A stretch of DNA of 64,000 nt from Saccharospirillaceae bacterium (GTDB taxonomy: Bacteria > Pseudomonadota > Gammaproteobacteria > Pseudomonadales > Oceanobacteraceae): NCBI GenBank assembly GCA_021208685.1, contig JAJOJJ010000018.1, positions 84,649 to 148,648 on the forward strand, given 5' to 3'. The notes under the pieces were generated by a model, which worked only from the letters and a program-made list of their open reading frames with translations, searched no databases and was not told the DNA's origin. A program made the translations under genes and the position numbers. Every line of letters starts with the position of its first letter. The first letter of the stretch is position 1. This document shows positions 39,817 to 50,147 of the stretch, in pieces.

Positions 39817-40174
39817 TACAACATCCCAGTCCGTAATGATTATTCCGCTAAGCGGCTTTTCAAAACGGACATTGATTGAAACCATGCTGCGGCTGAGATA
39901 AACCGCGCCTCTGGGCCCGCCGCCATGAGCGATGATTTTTACGATCTGGCTGGCATGGATGCCAGACAAGCGTATCCGGCCATGGATGGCCGATATACGC
40001 GTGGTCAGTAAAAACCGAGTGAATAAGGATCACGGGCCAGAAAGCGCAAAGCAGGGGCCCGGGGAGAAGTTCCCCGGATTGGGGCGCAGGGGCTTGCCCC
40101 GCTTCGGCTACTCACGTGCAATCGACGTTTCATGATTGCTTAAGTAAATAGCAACATCCCTACCCTGCGTTTAA
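39817..40174. other. Intergenic stretch without a supported gene
   Basis: 358 bp between convergent genes. It holds a GGGGCTTGCCCC hairpin (around 40090-40101) and a GGCCATGGATGGCC motif near 39979, but no open frame with protein character and no terminator with a T tract. Confidence 0.5.
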
Positions 40175-40819
40175 TCAGTTACTCAGATCGTGCAGTGTGC
40201 CCGGACGGCCATCCAGCACCGTCACTTCGCTCGCCGCCAGACGCGGCTTACGTGGCCAGTTGCCTTCTTTGGCATAACCCAGGGTCACCATCATAGCAAC
40301 GCTGTAGCGTTCGCCGATGTTGAACACTTCTTTCGCTTTCGCGGTATCGAAGCCGATCATCGGCCCGGTGGCCATGCCTTTGCCGGCCGCTGCGGTCATC
40401 AGATTCATGGTGGCCATACTGGCTGAGCGCAGTGCTTCATCATGAGCTGCGGCTTTATTATTGGCATAGGCACCATTCACAGCGCTGACAAAGTAATCGC
40501 GCACGCCTTCGTTGTAGATACCGGCATCAACGCCGCGCTGGGCGATATCCGGCATACGTTCATGGCCCTGTTCATCAGCCAGTACCAGAATCACCACCGG
40601 AGCATCGGCGACTTTCTGCTGGCCGTAGGCGATGTCTTTTAACGTTTCTTTCGCAGCCTGGTCGGTGACCACCAGATAGCGGGTATGCTGAATGTTAAAC
40701 GCCGTTGGCGCATGCTGGGCGTAATCCAGCAGCTCCAGCACTTCCGCCGTGCTGATGGCACGTTCGGTATCAAAGTAATTCACAGAAGTGCGCTGACTCA
40801 GGGCATCAAATACGTTCAT
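40175..40819 (-). CDS. Nitroreductase family protein
   Basis: 214 residues with AAGGA upstream. The FMN-binding N-terminus RTSVNYFDTERAIS, the HAPTAFNIQHTRYLVV motif and the late GYAKEGNWPRKPRL are typical of the FMN-dependent nitroreductase family (YdfN/MhqN-like). It probably reduces quinones or nitro compounds with NAD(P)H. Divergent from a LysR regulator that is its likely controller. Confidence 0.85.
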   Translation of the reverse strand: MNVFDALSQRTSVNYFDTERAISTAEVLELLDYAQHAPTAFNIQHTRYLVVTDQAAKETLKDIAYGQQKVADAPVVILVLADEQGHERMPDIAQRGVDAGIYNEGVRDYFVSAVNGAYANNKAAAHDEALRSASMATMNLMTAAAGKGMATGPMIGFDTAKAKEVFNIGERYSVAMMVTLGYAKEGNWPRKPRLAASEVTVLDGRPGTLHDLSN

Positions 40820-40965
40820 GGCGGCATCCTTAAATCGGTATCGGTTCGGGTATTGGTTGTGGTGTTAGGGCTGTTAAGCAATGAGTGCAGTTTAAGTTCG
40901 CTTTATTCGATCAAAAATCTCATAATTTAGCGCATAGCTTTCGATATTTACGAAAAGGCATTCCT

Positions 40966-41874
40966 ATGAAAACAACCCTCGAACAATGGCGCATGTTCAA
41001 AGCGGTAGTCGACCATGGCGGCTACGCTCAGGCCGCTGAGGCCATCTTCAAGAGTCAGTCGACCATCAGCTATGGTGTGCACAAACTGCAGGAACAACTG
41101 GGCGTACAACTGCTGGAAGTAGAAGGGCGCAAAGCCGTACTGACCGAACACGGCCGTATTCTGTTACAGCGTGCCGAACAGTTGCTGGATCAGGCGGAAA
41201 ATATCGACAAGATTGCCGGCTCACTGAATCAGGGCGTGGAGCCGGTGGTACGCGCTGCCATCGACACCATTTACCCCAATGATGTGCTGTTTGATGTGTT
41301 TGAAGCCTTCTCAGCCGAGTATCCCGATACCCGTCTGGAGCTGGAAGAGTTTGTCCTCAGTGGCGGCAACGACATGCTGCTGGAAGACAGCATCGATATT
41401 CTGATTACCCCGCAACTGCCCAGTGGCTGGAACGGTGAGCACGTACACCGCTCCTGTTTTCTGCCGGTCACCAGCCCGCAGCATCCGTTGCAGCATCTGG
41501 GGCGCGAGGTCACCTACGATGACCTCACGGCGCACCGGCAGGTGGTTCTGCGCGACAGCAGCCGCAAACGCCGCAGCGAAGGCGGCTGGCTTGGCGCTCA
41601 TCAGCGCTGGACCGTTACCCACACCAGCACCCGGCTGAATATTGTCCGTCGCGGCCTTGGCTTTGCCTGGCTGCCGGAGCTGCTGATTGCCGACGATCTT
41701 AAAAGCGGTGCCTTGAAGGTGATTCCCTTTGCTCAGGATGCACGGCGCTACGTTGACCTGTACCTGATCATCGCCCATGAAGACAGCGCAGGTCCCGCCA
41801 CCCGGGCCCTCGCCCGCCTGCTGGCCAACACGGACACCGGCTGCAAGGCGGCGCACGCAACAGAAACCGAATAA
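40966..41874 (+). CDS. LysR family transcriptional regulator
   Basis: 302 residues from the ATG at 40966; the in-frame extension to 40885 is not protein-like. HTH: LEQWRMFKAVVDHGGYAQAA then IFKSQSTISYGVHKLQEQLG. The effector domain is complete. It faces away from the nitroreductase gene with 146 bp between starts, the usual LysR regulator/target layout. Confidence 0.87.
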   Translation: MKTTLEQWRMFKAVVDHGGYAQAAEAIFKSQSTISYGVHKLQEQLGVQLLEVEGRKAVLTEHGRILLQRAEQLLDQAENIDKIAGSLNQGVEPVVRAAIDTIYPNDVLFDVFEAFSAEYPDTRLELEEFVLSGGNDMLLEDSIDILITPQLPSGWNGEHVHRSCFLPVTSPQHPLQHLGREVTYDDLTAHRQVVLRDSSRKRRSEGGWLGAHQRWTVTHTSTRLNIVRRGLGFAWLPELLIADDLKSGALKVIPFAQDARRYVDLYLIIAHEDSAGPATRALARLLANTDTGCKAAHATETE

Positions 41875-42082
41875 GCGCCCCAGAATGCAGCGACCGCTTG
41901 TTCAGTCAATTTCCCGTGCACCCTTTTGGTGTGCGGGTGACCACGAAATCAGCAACCCGGCACTGAACAGCCCAGCGGACGCCACTATTTTCAGGCTCCG
42001 GCAAAACTGGTACAGCGCTTGCTGAAGCCCTCTCGCAACAGGAGAAACTCAGCAACCGGATCCGAACAGGGATTCACAGAAA

Positions 42083-42195
42083 TAGGTGGCTAGGGTTCCG
42101 GTTCTTTACTGGAAAAGAACGACTGGTCCGAGAGCAACCGACCTCAGCGTATTCACAGCGCAGGTTACACGGCGGGACAAAAGCCCGGGAGACCC
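42083..42195 (+). ncRNA. Guanidine-I (ykkC) riboswitch
   Basis: The conserved ykkC blocks are all present in order: CTAGGGTTCCGG (42090-42101), a variable hairpin GTTCTTT...AAGAAC, ACTGGTCCGAGAGC (42122-42135), and GGCGGGACAAAAGCCCGG followed by GAGA (42171-42192). This is the guanidine-sensing class by motif and by the gene it precedes. A hairpin CGCGAA...TTCGCG (42199-42227) downstream may be the expression platform. The start codon of the regulated gene is 82 bp beyond the aptamer. Confidence 0.88.
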
Positions 42196-42276
42196 ACACG
42201 CGAATGCCAGCTTCTGGCCGCTTCGCGCTGAATTCTCCTGCCGTCTGATTTATGTGGATATCAAAGAGGAAATCCT

Positions 42277-43339
42277 ATGAAAGCCCTGAAACGCCTGCTC
42301 ACCGCCAGCCTGGTCACCCTGGCCGCCCTTACCCCATTACACGCTCAGGCCAAAGACAGTTTCCGTCTGGCCTGGTCGATCTACGTTGGCTGGATGCCCT
42401 GGGATTACGCCGACAAAGCCGGCATCGTAAAAAAATGGGCCGATAAATACGGCATCAACATCGAAGTGGTGCAGATCAACGACTACGTTGAATCCATCAA
42501 CCAGTTCACCGCTGGCGAATTCGACGCCTGCGTGATGACCAACATGGATGCCCTGACCATTCCGGCGGCCAGCGGCGTCGACACCACCGCCTTAATCGTC
42601 GGTGACTTCTCCAACGGCAACGACGCCATCATTTTAAAAGAAGGCAACAGCCTGAAAGACATCAAAGGCCTGCCGGTGAATCTGGTGGAACTGTCGGTTT
42701 CCCATTACCTGCTGGCGCGCGGTCTGGAAAGCGTGGGCATGAGCGAAAAAGACGTTTCGGTGATCAACACCTCCGATGCCGATATGGTGGCGGCTTACGG
42801 CACCGACGATGTGAAAGCCGTCGTAACCTGGAACCCGCTGGTAAGCGAAATCCTGACCATGCCGAAAGCGACTGCGGTATTCGACTCCTCAAAAATTCCG
42901 GGTGAAATCATCGACACCACCATGGTGAACAGCGACACCCTGGCCGCCAACCCCGCCTTCGCCAAAGCCCTGACCGGTGCCTGGTATGAAACCATGAGCA
43001 TCATGGCGAAAAACGACGCCGAAGGTAAAAAAAGCCCGCAGTATGATGGCCGAAGCCTCAGGCACCGATCTGGCCGGTTACGATGCCCAGCTGGCTGCCA
43101 CCAAAATGTTCTACGACGCACAAAAAGCCGTGGAATTTGTGAACAGCGCCGAGCTGCCAAAAACCATGGAATACGTGGCCAAATTCTCCTTCGACCACGG
43201 TCTGCTGGGGGATGGCGCCGCCGATGCGGGCTTTATTGGCATGGCCTTCCCGAATGGCAAAACCTTTGGCGATAAAGGCAATGTGAAACTGCGCTTTACC
43301 GACCTCTATATGAAGATGGCGGCTGAAGGAAAGCTGTGA
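42277..43339 (+). pseudogene. ABC substrate-binding protein of the guanidine/urea-carboxylase type, frameshifted
   Basis: It begins with a signal peptide (MKALKRLLTASLVTLAALT), then FRLAWSIYVGWMPWDYADKAG, the pattern of the NMT1/TauA-like binding proteins found with urea (guanidine) carboxylase operons. The frame is lost in a run of seven A at 43027-43033; six A would give GKKARSMMAEASG and a 353-residue protein ending at 43339. The gene lies behind a guanidine riboswitch and ends at its own terminator, with no permease, ATPase or carboxylase gene. It is either a real pseudogene or intact with a sequencing error. Confidence 0.82.
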
Positions 43340-43360
43340 TGCCCTGCCATTGAGTATCAG

Positions 43361-43395
43361 GCGCTGCGCGGCAGAATTCTGCTGCCGCAGCGCTT
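43361..43395 (+). terminator. Terminator after the binding-protein gene
   Basis: The stem GCGCTGCG.GGCAG pairs with CTGCCGCAGCGC (one bulged base), followed by TTTT. It closes the riboswitch-controlled unit after a single gene. Confidence 0.75.
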
Positions 43396-43479
43396 TTAAG
43401 CCTTACCTCAGCCATCGCCGCCAGCGGCAAAAATCGCTACAATGCTGCCCTTTCTTTGAATAACCCGTAGCGAATTGTC

Positions 43480-45600
43480 ATGACCGCACAGAATCCCCGC
43501 AAAATCCTCGTCACCAGCGCCCTGCCCTATGCCAATGGTTCCATTCACCTCGGCCACCTGCTGGAATACATTCAGACTGATATCTGGGTTCGGTTCCAGA
43601 AACTGCGTGGCAACGAATGCCACTATGTTTGCGCCGACGACGCCCACGGCACCGCCATCATGCTGCGCGCCGAGAAAGAAGGTATCAGCCCGGAAGAGCA
43701 GATTGCGCGGGTAAAAGCCGAGCACGAAGCGGATTTCGCCGGTTTCCAGATTGCGTTTGATAACTTCCACAGCACCCACAGCGAAGAAAACCGCCTGCTG
43801 TCGGAAGAAATCTACAAAGCCTGCCGTGACAAAGGCCATATCGCCATCCGCAGCATCAAGCAGCTGTACGACCCGGTTAAAGAGCTGTTTCTGGCCGACC
43901 GTTACATCAAAGGCGAATGCCCTAAGTGTGGTACCGCCGACCAGTACGGCGACAATTGCGAAGCCTGTGGTGCAACCTACACCCCGGCTGAGCTGAAAAA
44001 CCCGTTCTCGGTTATTTCCGGTGCCACCCCGGTCGAAAAAGAGTCTGAGCACTATTTCTTTAAACTGCCCGATTTTCAGGAATTTCTGCAGCAGTGGACC
44101 CGTTCCGGCACTCTGCAGGATGAAGTGGCCAACAAACTGGCCGAGTGGCTGGATTCCGGTCTGCAGGAGTGGGATATCTCCCGTGATGCGCCGTATTTCG
44201 GCTTCGAAATTCCGGATGCACCGAACAAGTTTTTCTACGTCTGGCTGGATGCGCCTATCGGCTATATGGCCAGCTTTAAAAACCTGTGTGACAAGCGCGG
44301 TGACCTCGACTTTAACGAGTTCTGGAAAAAAGATTCCACCACCGAGCTGTACCATTTTATCGGTAAAGACATTATCAACTTCCATGCGCTGTTCTGGCCT
44401 TCCATGCTGAGCGCCGCCGAATACCGCACCCCCACAGCCGTCAATGCCCACGGTTTCGTGACCGTGAACGGTTCTAAAATGTCGAAGTCGCGCGGTACTT
44501 TTATTAAGGCGCGCACCTTCCTTAATCACCTGAACCCAACCTATCTGCGTTACTACTTTGCCGCCAAACTGAGCTCCAGCGTCGATGATTTCGATTTAAA
44601 TCTGGAAGATTTCGTGCAGCGTGTAAACGCCGATCTGGTCAACAAACTGGTGAATATCGCCTCACGTACCGGCAACTTTATTGCCAAAGCGTCCGGCGAA
44701 CTGAGCGCGACCTGCGCTGAACCGGAAATGCTGCAGCAATTTATTGATGCCGGCGACCAGATTGCCAGCCATTACGAAAAACGCGAATTTGGCCGCGCAA
44801 TGAAAGAGATCATGGCGCTGGCCGACCGCGCCAACGAATACATTCAGGAAAAAGCCCCGTGGGCGATGGATAAAGAAGAAGGCCGCCAGCAGGAAGTACA
44901 GGACGTATGCTCCGTGGCGCTGAACCTGTTCCGTCAGCTGGTAACCTATCTGGCACCGGTACTGCCGGAAATTGTCGATAAAACCAAAGCATTCCTGAAT
45001 CTGGACAGCCTTGACTGGGAAGCGCGCCGCGAGATTCTGCTGAGTCACAAAATCAATGAATTCGAGAAAATGCTGGACCGTGCCGAAATGGACAAAGTGA
45101 CCGCCATTCTGGAAGAAACCAAAACCGAGCTGGCCAAAGAAAACGGCGAAGCTCCGGCGGCGGATAACAGCACCGATAAAACCGCTGCGAAAAACGCCGA
45201 AAAAAAGGCCGATAAAAAAGCGAAAAATAAAGGACCAGAGCTGCGTGAAGACGGTAACGAAGTGATTGCCGACACCATCGAGTTCCCGGATTTCGCCAAA
45301 GTCGACCTGCGTATTGCCCGTATCGTTAAAGCCGAGCATGTCGACGGTGCAGAAAAACTGCTGCAGCTGACGCTGGATATCGGCAACGGCGAAACCCGCA
45401 ACGTATTCTCCGGTATTAAATCCGCCTACAACCCGGAAGACCTGAACGGCAAGCTGACCGTCATGGTTGCCAACCTGGCGCCCCGTAAAATGAAATTCGG
45501 CATGTCCGAAGGCATGGTGCTGGCCGCCGGCCCCGGCGGTGAGGATATCTTCCTGCTCGAACCGCACGACGGTGCACAGCCGGGCATGCGGGTGATGTAA
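43480..45600 (+). CDS. metG: Methionine-tRNA ligase
   Basis: 706 residues. HIGH-like [16 protein letters not shown] near residue 15; a zinc knuckle [18 protein letters not shown] near residue 147; KMSKSRGTF near residue 333; and a C-terminal tRNA-binding domain from about residue 605 ([17 protein letters not shown]). A Lys/Ala-rich linker (residues 555-590) joins catalytic core and C-terminal domain and makes the protein longer than the 677-residue E. coli enzyme. It charges initiator and elongator tRNA-Met. Confidence 0.97.
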   Translation: MTAQNPRKILVTSALPYANGSIHLGHLLEYIQTDIWVRFQKLRGNECHYVCADDAHGTAIMLRAEKEGISPEEQIARVKAEHEADFAGFQIAFDNFHSTHSEENRLLSEEIYKACRDKGHIAIRSIKQLYDPVKELFLADRYIKGECPKCGTADQYGDNCEACGATYTPAELKNPFSVISGATPVEKESEHYFFKLPDFQEFLQQWTRSGTLQDEVANKLAEWLDSGLQEWDISRDAPYFGFEIPDAPNKFFYVWLDAPIGYMASFKNLCDKRGDLDFNEFWKKDSTTELYHFIGKDIINFHALFWPSMLSAAEYRTPTAVNAHGFVTVNGSKMSKSRGTFIKARTFLNHLNPTYLRYYFAAKLSSSVDDFDLNLEDFVQRVNADLVNKLVNIASRTGNFIAKASGELSATCAEPEMLQQFIDAGDQIASHYEKREFGRAMKEIMALADRANEYIQEKAPWAMDKEEGRQQEVQDVCSVALNLFRQLVTYLAPVLPEIVDKTKAFLNLDSLDWEARREILLSHKINEFEKMLDRAEMDKVTAILEETKTELAKENGEAPAADNSTDKTAAKNAEKKADKKAKNKGPELREDGNEVIADTIEFPDFAKVDLRIARIVKAEHVDGAEKLLQLTLDIGNGETRNVFSGIKSAYNPEDLNGKLTVMVANLAPRKMKFGMSEGMVLAAGPGGEDIFLLEPHDGAQPGMRVM

Positions 45601-45608
45601 GCCTGCTC

Positions 45609-45638
45609 CACCACGATCGCTGCAAAGCGGTCGTGGTG
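45609..45638 (+). terminator. Hairpin after metG
   Basis: CACCACGA and TCGTGGTG (45609-45616 and 45631-45638) enclose a smaller internal stem. There is no immediate T tract (TTTTT appears 18 bp later), so termination is only probable. Confidence 0.45.
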
Positions 45639-45688
45639 ATTTACCGCGCTCTCTTTTTAACCCGCGCTCCACCCATATCAGAAGCCCT

Positions 45689-46372
45689 ATGTCAGAATCC
45701 GGAACCCCGTCCTATTACATCGCCCCACGCTGTGACGAAGAGCTTAAAATTCTGCACGTCGATGACGATCTGATTGTGGTTAATAAACCGGCCTTTCTCT
45801 ACACCGTGCCTGGCCGCGGCCCGGAGAATAACGACTCGGTCATTACCCGCCTGCAACCGGATTACCCGGAAGCGGTTATTGTGCACCGTCTCGATCTGGA
45901 TACTTCTGGCTTACTGGTTGTTGCCCGCTCCGAGCGCGCACGTCAGGTGCTGTCGCAACAGATCCGCGACCGTGAAATCCAGAAAACCTATCAGGCCGTG
46001 GTCTGGGGCATTATTGAACAGGACGAAGGCGAGATTAACCTGCCCATTGGCAAAGACTGGGAAAACCGTCCGCGCTGTAAAATCGACTATGAAGAAGGCA
46101 AAGCCTCGCTTACCTATTTCACGGTCGAGCAGCGCAATCCGGACACCCACCGCACACTGGTAACGCTGAAACCCGTTACCGGCCGCCAGCACCAGCTGCG
46201 CCTGCATTTAAAATCCATCGGTCATCCGATTTTAGGCTGCGATTTATACGCCCACGATGAAGCCCTGCACGCCGAACCACGATTAATGCTGCACGCCTGC
46301 GGTTTAGCCTTTAAGCACCCGGATGGACATATGGTGAGCTGGGATGTGAAGAATGACTGGAGGCTGGATTAA
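45689..46372 (+). CDS. rluA: RluA-type pseudouridine synthase
   Basis: 227 residues. The catalytic motif HRLDLDTSGLLVVA (Asp) is near residue 75, and the PVTGRQHQLRLHL motif near residue 165. The short length without an S4 domain, and PGRGPENNDSVITRLQPDYP near the N-terminus, match RluA, which modifies 23S rRNA position 746 and tRNA position 32. It sits 88 bp after metG on the same strand. Confidence 0.85.
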   Translation: MSESGTPSYYIAPRCDEELKILHVDDDLIVVNKPAFLYTVPGRGPENNDSVITRLQPDYPEAVIVHRLDLDTSGLLVVARSERARQVLSQQIRDREIQKTYQAVVWGIIEQDEGEINLPIGKDWENRPRCKIDYEEGKASLTYFTVEQRNPDTHRTLVTLKPVTGRQHQLRLHLKSIGHPILGCDLYAHDEALHAEPRLMLHACGLAFKHPDGHMVSWDVKNDWRLD

Positions 46373-46677
46373 CGTCGCCGTCAGAAAATAACGCTGTAGC
46401 CCAGAGTGCAAAACGGCAATCTGACACGGTCGCAGTTATCGATTCATTTTGCCGGGCGGTTAGACACTCACATAGATCGGTAATTCGCTGACAAAGAACG
46501 TATCACCAGCATGAACATCCGCCAAGATGCCATGCGCCTTCCTGGCGCACAGCGCTCCCTTATGTTGTGCACGCCCTGCGCACCTTTGTTCACCTGCGCG
46601 GTACCTGCACATCTATCACTCTCCTCAGACTTTAACCGGACACCTCGCCACTAAAAAAACTGACTAAGCAGTCAATA
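46373..46677. other. Non-coding stretch upstream of the urease operon
   Basis: About 300 bp without a supported gene. Near its right end is the dyad TGACTAAGCAGTCA (46661-46674), directly before the sigma-54-type promoter, and GTGCAC...GCGCAC around 46576-46592. Either could bind a regulator. Confidence 0.5.
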
Positions 46678-46693
46678 TGGTATCCCTCTTGCT
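46678..46693 (+). promoter_or_regulatory. Candidate sigma-54 promoter of the urease operon
   Basis: TGG TATCCCTCT TGCT has GG (46679-46680) and GC (46691-46692) exactly 10 bp apart, matching the -24/-12 element (consensus TGGCAC-N5-TTGCA). It is 72 bp before the probable ureD start. Sigma-54/NtrC control of urease is known in several bacteria. Confidence 0.6.
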
Positions 46694-46764
46694 TAACAAC
46701 CCGGCATACCCTATTGCGGCCTTTAGTTATCGGGCCGCTTCTACCGGAACAGAGGAGATATGGC

Positions 46765-47649
46765 TTGAATCACCCCGTTCAGCCGCTGCTAAGCGCGCAG
46801 GCTGATGCACCATACTGGAACGCGCAGTTGCACCTGACCACGCGCCAGACGCCAAGAGGCACTCGTTTGGTGCAGTGCGAACATAATGGCCCTCTTTATG
46901 TGCAAAAGCCGTTTTACCCGGAAGGGCCAGACTGTGCGCATCTGTATCTGTTGCATCCGCCCGGTGGCATGGTGTCGGGTGATTTTCTGACCATTAATGT
47001 CAATGCCGGTGAAAACAGCCATGTGCTGGTTACAACCCCCGGCGCCGGTCGTGTTTACCGTGCCCGTGCTGATGGTTTGCTGCAGCAGCAGAAAGTACAG
47101 CTGAGGGTTGATGACAACGCGGCGCTGGAATGGATGCCGCTGGAAACCATTTTATTCCCGTCATCCCGTGCGCAGCTGGAAACCGAAGTGCATCTGGGTG
47201 ACAACAGCCGTTATATTGGCTGGGATATTGTCAGCCTCGGTCTGCCCGCCAATGGCAGTCGTCTGGATGATATCGGCCAGCTCACCACACTCAAGCAGGG
47301 ACTGCGCATTTATTATAAACAGCAGTTATTGCTGAATGAGCGCCTGAGCCTGCATCCGGGCAACAGCGAATTATTAAATGCCGCCGCCGGTTTCCGTGGC
47401 ATGCCGGTTCATGGTCTGTTGGTGGCCGGGCCTTTTGCTCAGGGCTTTTGTGAACAGGCACTGGATAAAATCCAGGAGCTGTGCGCCAACCAACTGGCCG
47501 GTGTCAGCCTGAATGGCTCGTTTTTAACCGTGCGTTATCTCGGTACCTGCAGCGAACAGGCCCGCCTGCTGCTGACGGATGCCTGGGCGATTATCCGCCC
47601 GCAATTCATGCAACGCCCGGCCTGCGCTCCGCGCATCTGGGCAACCTGA
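46765..47649 (+). CDS. ureD: Urease accessory protein UreD
   Basis: 294 residues from a TTG at 46765, chosen because AGAGGAG lies 7 nt upstream; the frame opens at 46714 (also TTG) without a binding site. The motif set NGPLYVQKPFYPEG, YLLHPPGGMVSGD and VTTPGAGRVYRA is diagnostic for UreD (UreH), the scaffold that contacts apo-urease and passes nickel from UreG/F. First gene of the operon; ureA starts 45 bp after its stop. Confidence 0.92.
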   Translation: MNHPVQPLLSAQADAPYWNAQLHLTTRQTPRGTRLVQCEHNGPLYVQKPFYPEGPDCAHLYLLHPPGGMVSGDFLTINVNAGENSHVLVTTPGAGRVYRARADGLLQQQKVQLRVDDNAALEWMPLETILFPSSRAQLETEVHLGDNSRYIGWDIVSLGLPANGSRLDDIGQLTTLKQGLRIYYKQQLLLNERLSLHPGNSELLNAAAGFRGMPVHGLLVAGPFAQGFCEQALDKIQELCANQLAGVSLNGSFLTVRYLGTCSEQARLLLTDAWAIIRPQFMQRPACAPRIWAT

Positions 47650-47694
47650 TGATGTCTGACTATTTAAAGAACCGATTATTAACTGAGGTGAATG

Positions 47695-47997
47695 ATGGAA
47701 CTGCTACCGCGCGAAAAAGATAAGCTGCTGATTTTTACCGCAGCCCTGCTGGCAGAGCGCCGCCTGAACCGTGGTCTGAAATTAAATTACCCGGAAGCCA
47801 TGGCGTACCTGACCATGGAAATTATGGAAGGCGCACGCGATGGCAAAACCGTAGCCGAGCTGATGGGTTACGGTAAAACACTGCTGAGCGCTGATCAGGT
47901 GATGCCAGGCGTGCCGGAATTAATTCATGAAGTGCAGGTAGAAGCGACCTTCCCGGATGGCACCAAGCTGGTCACCGTGCATGAGCCTATCGTTTAA
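47695..47997 (+). CDS. ureA: Urease subunit gamma
   Basis: 100 residues from the second of two adjacent ATGs (GAGG 7 nt upstream). [23 protein letters not shown] and the central [20 protein letters not shown] are the conserved gamma-subunit pattern. It forms the UreABC trimer of heterotrimers. Confidence 0.96.
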   Translation: MELLPREKDKLLIFTAALLAERRLNRGLKLNYPEAMAYLTMEIMEGARDGKTVAELMGYGKTLLSADQVMPGVPELIHEVQVEATFPDGTKLVTVHEPIV

Positions 47998-48077
47998 ACA
48001 ACATTGCGCCCTGACGGCCTCGCTGGCGTTTTAAACGGGTTCAGCCGAGATGCTTAACGGTTTACAGGAGAAAGAAC

Positions 48078-48386
48078 ATGATCCCAGGTGAAATTATCGT
48101 CGGTGAAGGCGATATCGAATTAAACACAGGACGCGCAACGGTGCGTCTGCGTGTTGAAAATACCGGTGACCGCCCGATTCAGGTTGGCTCCCATTATCAT
48201 TTTTATGAAACCAATCCGGCGTTGTCGTTTGAGCGGGAAAAAACCCGCGGTTTCCGCCTGAATATTGCCTCCGGCACTGCCGTTCGTTTTGAGCCGGGTC
48301 AGGGCCGTGAAGTGGAATTAGTCGCCTACGCCGGAGACCGTATTGTGTACGGCTTCCGCGGCGAGGTAATGGGCAAGCTGGATTAA
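48078..48386 (+). CDS. ureB: Urease subunit beta
   Basis: 102 residues with CAGGAG upstream. [15 protein letters not shown] at the N-terminus and [15 protein letters not shown] in the centre are the beta-subunit signature. It is 13 bp from ureC. Confidence 0.96.
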   Translation: MIPGEIIVGEGDIELNTGRATVRLRVENTGDRPIQVGSHYHFYETNPALSFEREKTRGFRLNIASGTAVRFEPGQGREVELVAYAGDRIVYGFRGEVMGKLD

Positions 48387-48399
48387 TGAGGGGAAGCAC

Positions 48400-50112
48400 A
48401 TGAGCAATAAAACCATGGACCGCACGTCCTACGCGCAGATGTTCGGCCCGACCACCGGCGATAAAGTGCGCCTCGGCGATACTGAATTATTCATTCAGAT
48501 TGAAAAAGATTTCACCACCTACGGCGACGAAGTGAAATTCGGCGGCGGCAAAGTGATCCGCGATGGCATGGGCCAGAGCCAGCGCGTCAGCGCAGAAACC
48601 GTTGATCTGGTCATTACCAATGCCGTGGTACTGGATCACTGGGGGATTGTAAAAGGCGATGTCGGTATTAAAGACGGCCGTATTTTCGCCGTGGGTAAAG
48701 CCGGTAATCCGGATATTCAGGATAACGTCGATATTATTATTGGCCCGGGCACGGAAGTGATTGCCGGTGAAGGCTCCATTCTTACCGCTGGCGGCATCGA
48801 TGCGCACATTCATTTTATTTGTCCGCAACAGATTGAAGAAGCCTTAATGAGCGGCGTTACCACCATGATTGGTGGCGGCACCGGGCCTGCCACCGGCACC
48901 AACGCCACCACCTGTTCGTCCGGCCCCTGGTACATTGGCAAAATGCTGCAATCCACCGACGACATGCCGATGAACTTTGGCTTTTTAGGTAAAGGCAACG
49001 CCAGCCTGCCAGAGGCACTGGAAGAACAGCTGGAAGCCGGTGCCTGTGGTCTTAAATTGCACGAAGACTGGGGCACCACGCCAGCGTCGATCGACTGCTG
49101 CCTCACCGTGGCTGAAAAGTACGATGTGCAGATTGCCATTCATACCGATACGCTGAACGAATCCGGCTTTGTCGATGACACCATTGGTGCATTTAAAGGC
49201 CGCGTGATTCACACCTACCATACCGAAGGAGCCGGTGGCGGCCACGCGCCGGATATTATCCGCGCCTGCGCTTACCCCAACGTATTGCCATCATCCACCA
49301 ACCCAACGCGCCCTTACACGCGCAATACGGTGGATGAACATCTGGATATGCTGATGGTGTGTCATCACCTCGACAGCAGCATTCCTGAAGATGTGGCTTT
49401 TGCCGATTCGCGCATCCGTAAAGAGACCATTGCCGCTGAAGATCTTTTTCATGACCGTGGAGCCTTCAGCATGATTTCGTCCGACTCTCAGGCCATGGGC
49501 CGCGTGGGCGAAGTGATCACCCGCACCTGGCAGACGGCGCATAAAATGAAAACCCAGTTCGGCTTATTAAAAGAAGATCTGGACATCGGCGCCGATAATT
49601 TCCGCGCGCGCCGCTACATTGCCAAATACACCATTAACCCGGCCATTGCTCATGGTATTTCCCACGAAGTGGGTTCCATCGAAAAAGGAAAACTGGCTGA
49701 TCTGGTGTTGTGGAAACCGGCATTTTTTGCCACCAAACCGAGCATGATTATTAAAGGCGGTATGATTGCCGCAGCGCCGATGGGCGACCCGAATGCATCC
49801 ATCCCGACACCGCAGCCGGTGCATTACCGCATGATGTTCGGTGCCTTTGGTAAAGCCGCTGCCGCCACCAGCCTGACCTTCGTCTCGGCGGCGGCGTTAA
49901 AGAATAACATTGGTGAAAAACTGGGCATTAAGCGTACCTTAGCCGCCTGTAAAAATACCCGTAATATCAGCAAGTCAGACATGATTCTGAACAACTGGAT
50001 GCCCGACGTTACCGTTGACCCGCAAACCTATGAAGTACGTGCCGACGGCGAATTACTGACCTGCGAACCGGCCAGCGAATTACCGCTGGCGCAGCTGTAT
50101 AACTTATTTTAA
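48400..50112 (+). CDS. ureC: Urease subunit alpha (catalytic)
   Basis: 570 residues, about the usual 567. Nickel ligands are in HIHFICPQQ (two His), the carbamylated lysine in GLKLHEDWG, further His in IHTDTLNE and [15 protein letters not shown], and the flap cysteine/histidine region in [23 protein letters not shown] sequence carries the metal-binding Asp. It hydrolyses urea to ammonia and carbamate. Confidence 0.98.
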   Translation: MSNKTMDRTSYAQMFGPTTGDKVRLGDTELFIQIEKDFTTYGDEVKFGGGKVIRDGMGQSQRVSAETVDLVITNAVVLDHWGIVKGDVGIKDGRIFAVGKAGNPDIQDNVDIIIGPGTEVIAGEGSILTAGGIDAHIHFICPQQIEEALMSGVTTMIGGGTGPATGTNATTCSSGPWYIGKMLQSTDDMPMNFGFLGKGNASLPEALEEQLEAGACGLKLHEDWGTTPASIDCCLTVAEKYDVQIAIHTDTLNESGFVDDTIGAFKGRVIHTYHTEGAGGGHAPDIIRACAYPNVLPSSTNPTRPYTRNTVDEHLDMLMVCHHLDSSIPEDVAFADSRIRKETIAAEDLFHDRGAFSMISSDSQAMGRVGEVITRTWQTAHKMKTQFGLLKEDLDIGADNFRARRYIAKYTINPAIAHGISHEVGSIEKGKLADLVLWKPAFFATKPSMIIKGGMIAAAPMGDPNASIPTPQPVHYRMMFGAFGKAAAATSLTFVSAAALKNNIGEKLGIKRTLAACKNTRNISKSDMILNNWMPDVTVDPQTYEVRADGELLTCEPASELPLAQLYNLF

Positions 50113-50147
50113 ACGTGCAATTAAAAGCACTGTTTTAAGGACTGTTT

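Noticed and set aside
43408..45672. Long minus-strand open frames (373 and 336 residues) opposite metG
   Set aside because: Shadow frames of metG; composition rich in Phe, Gly and Gln and no recognisable family.
46576..46592. NtrC binding site before the urease operon
   Set aside because: TGCAC-N5-GCGCA has the wrong spacing and a mismatch compared with the TGCAC-N7-GTGCA consensus.
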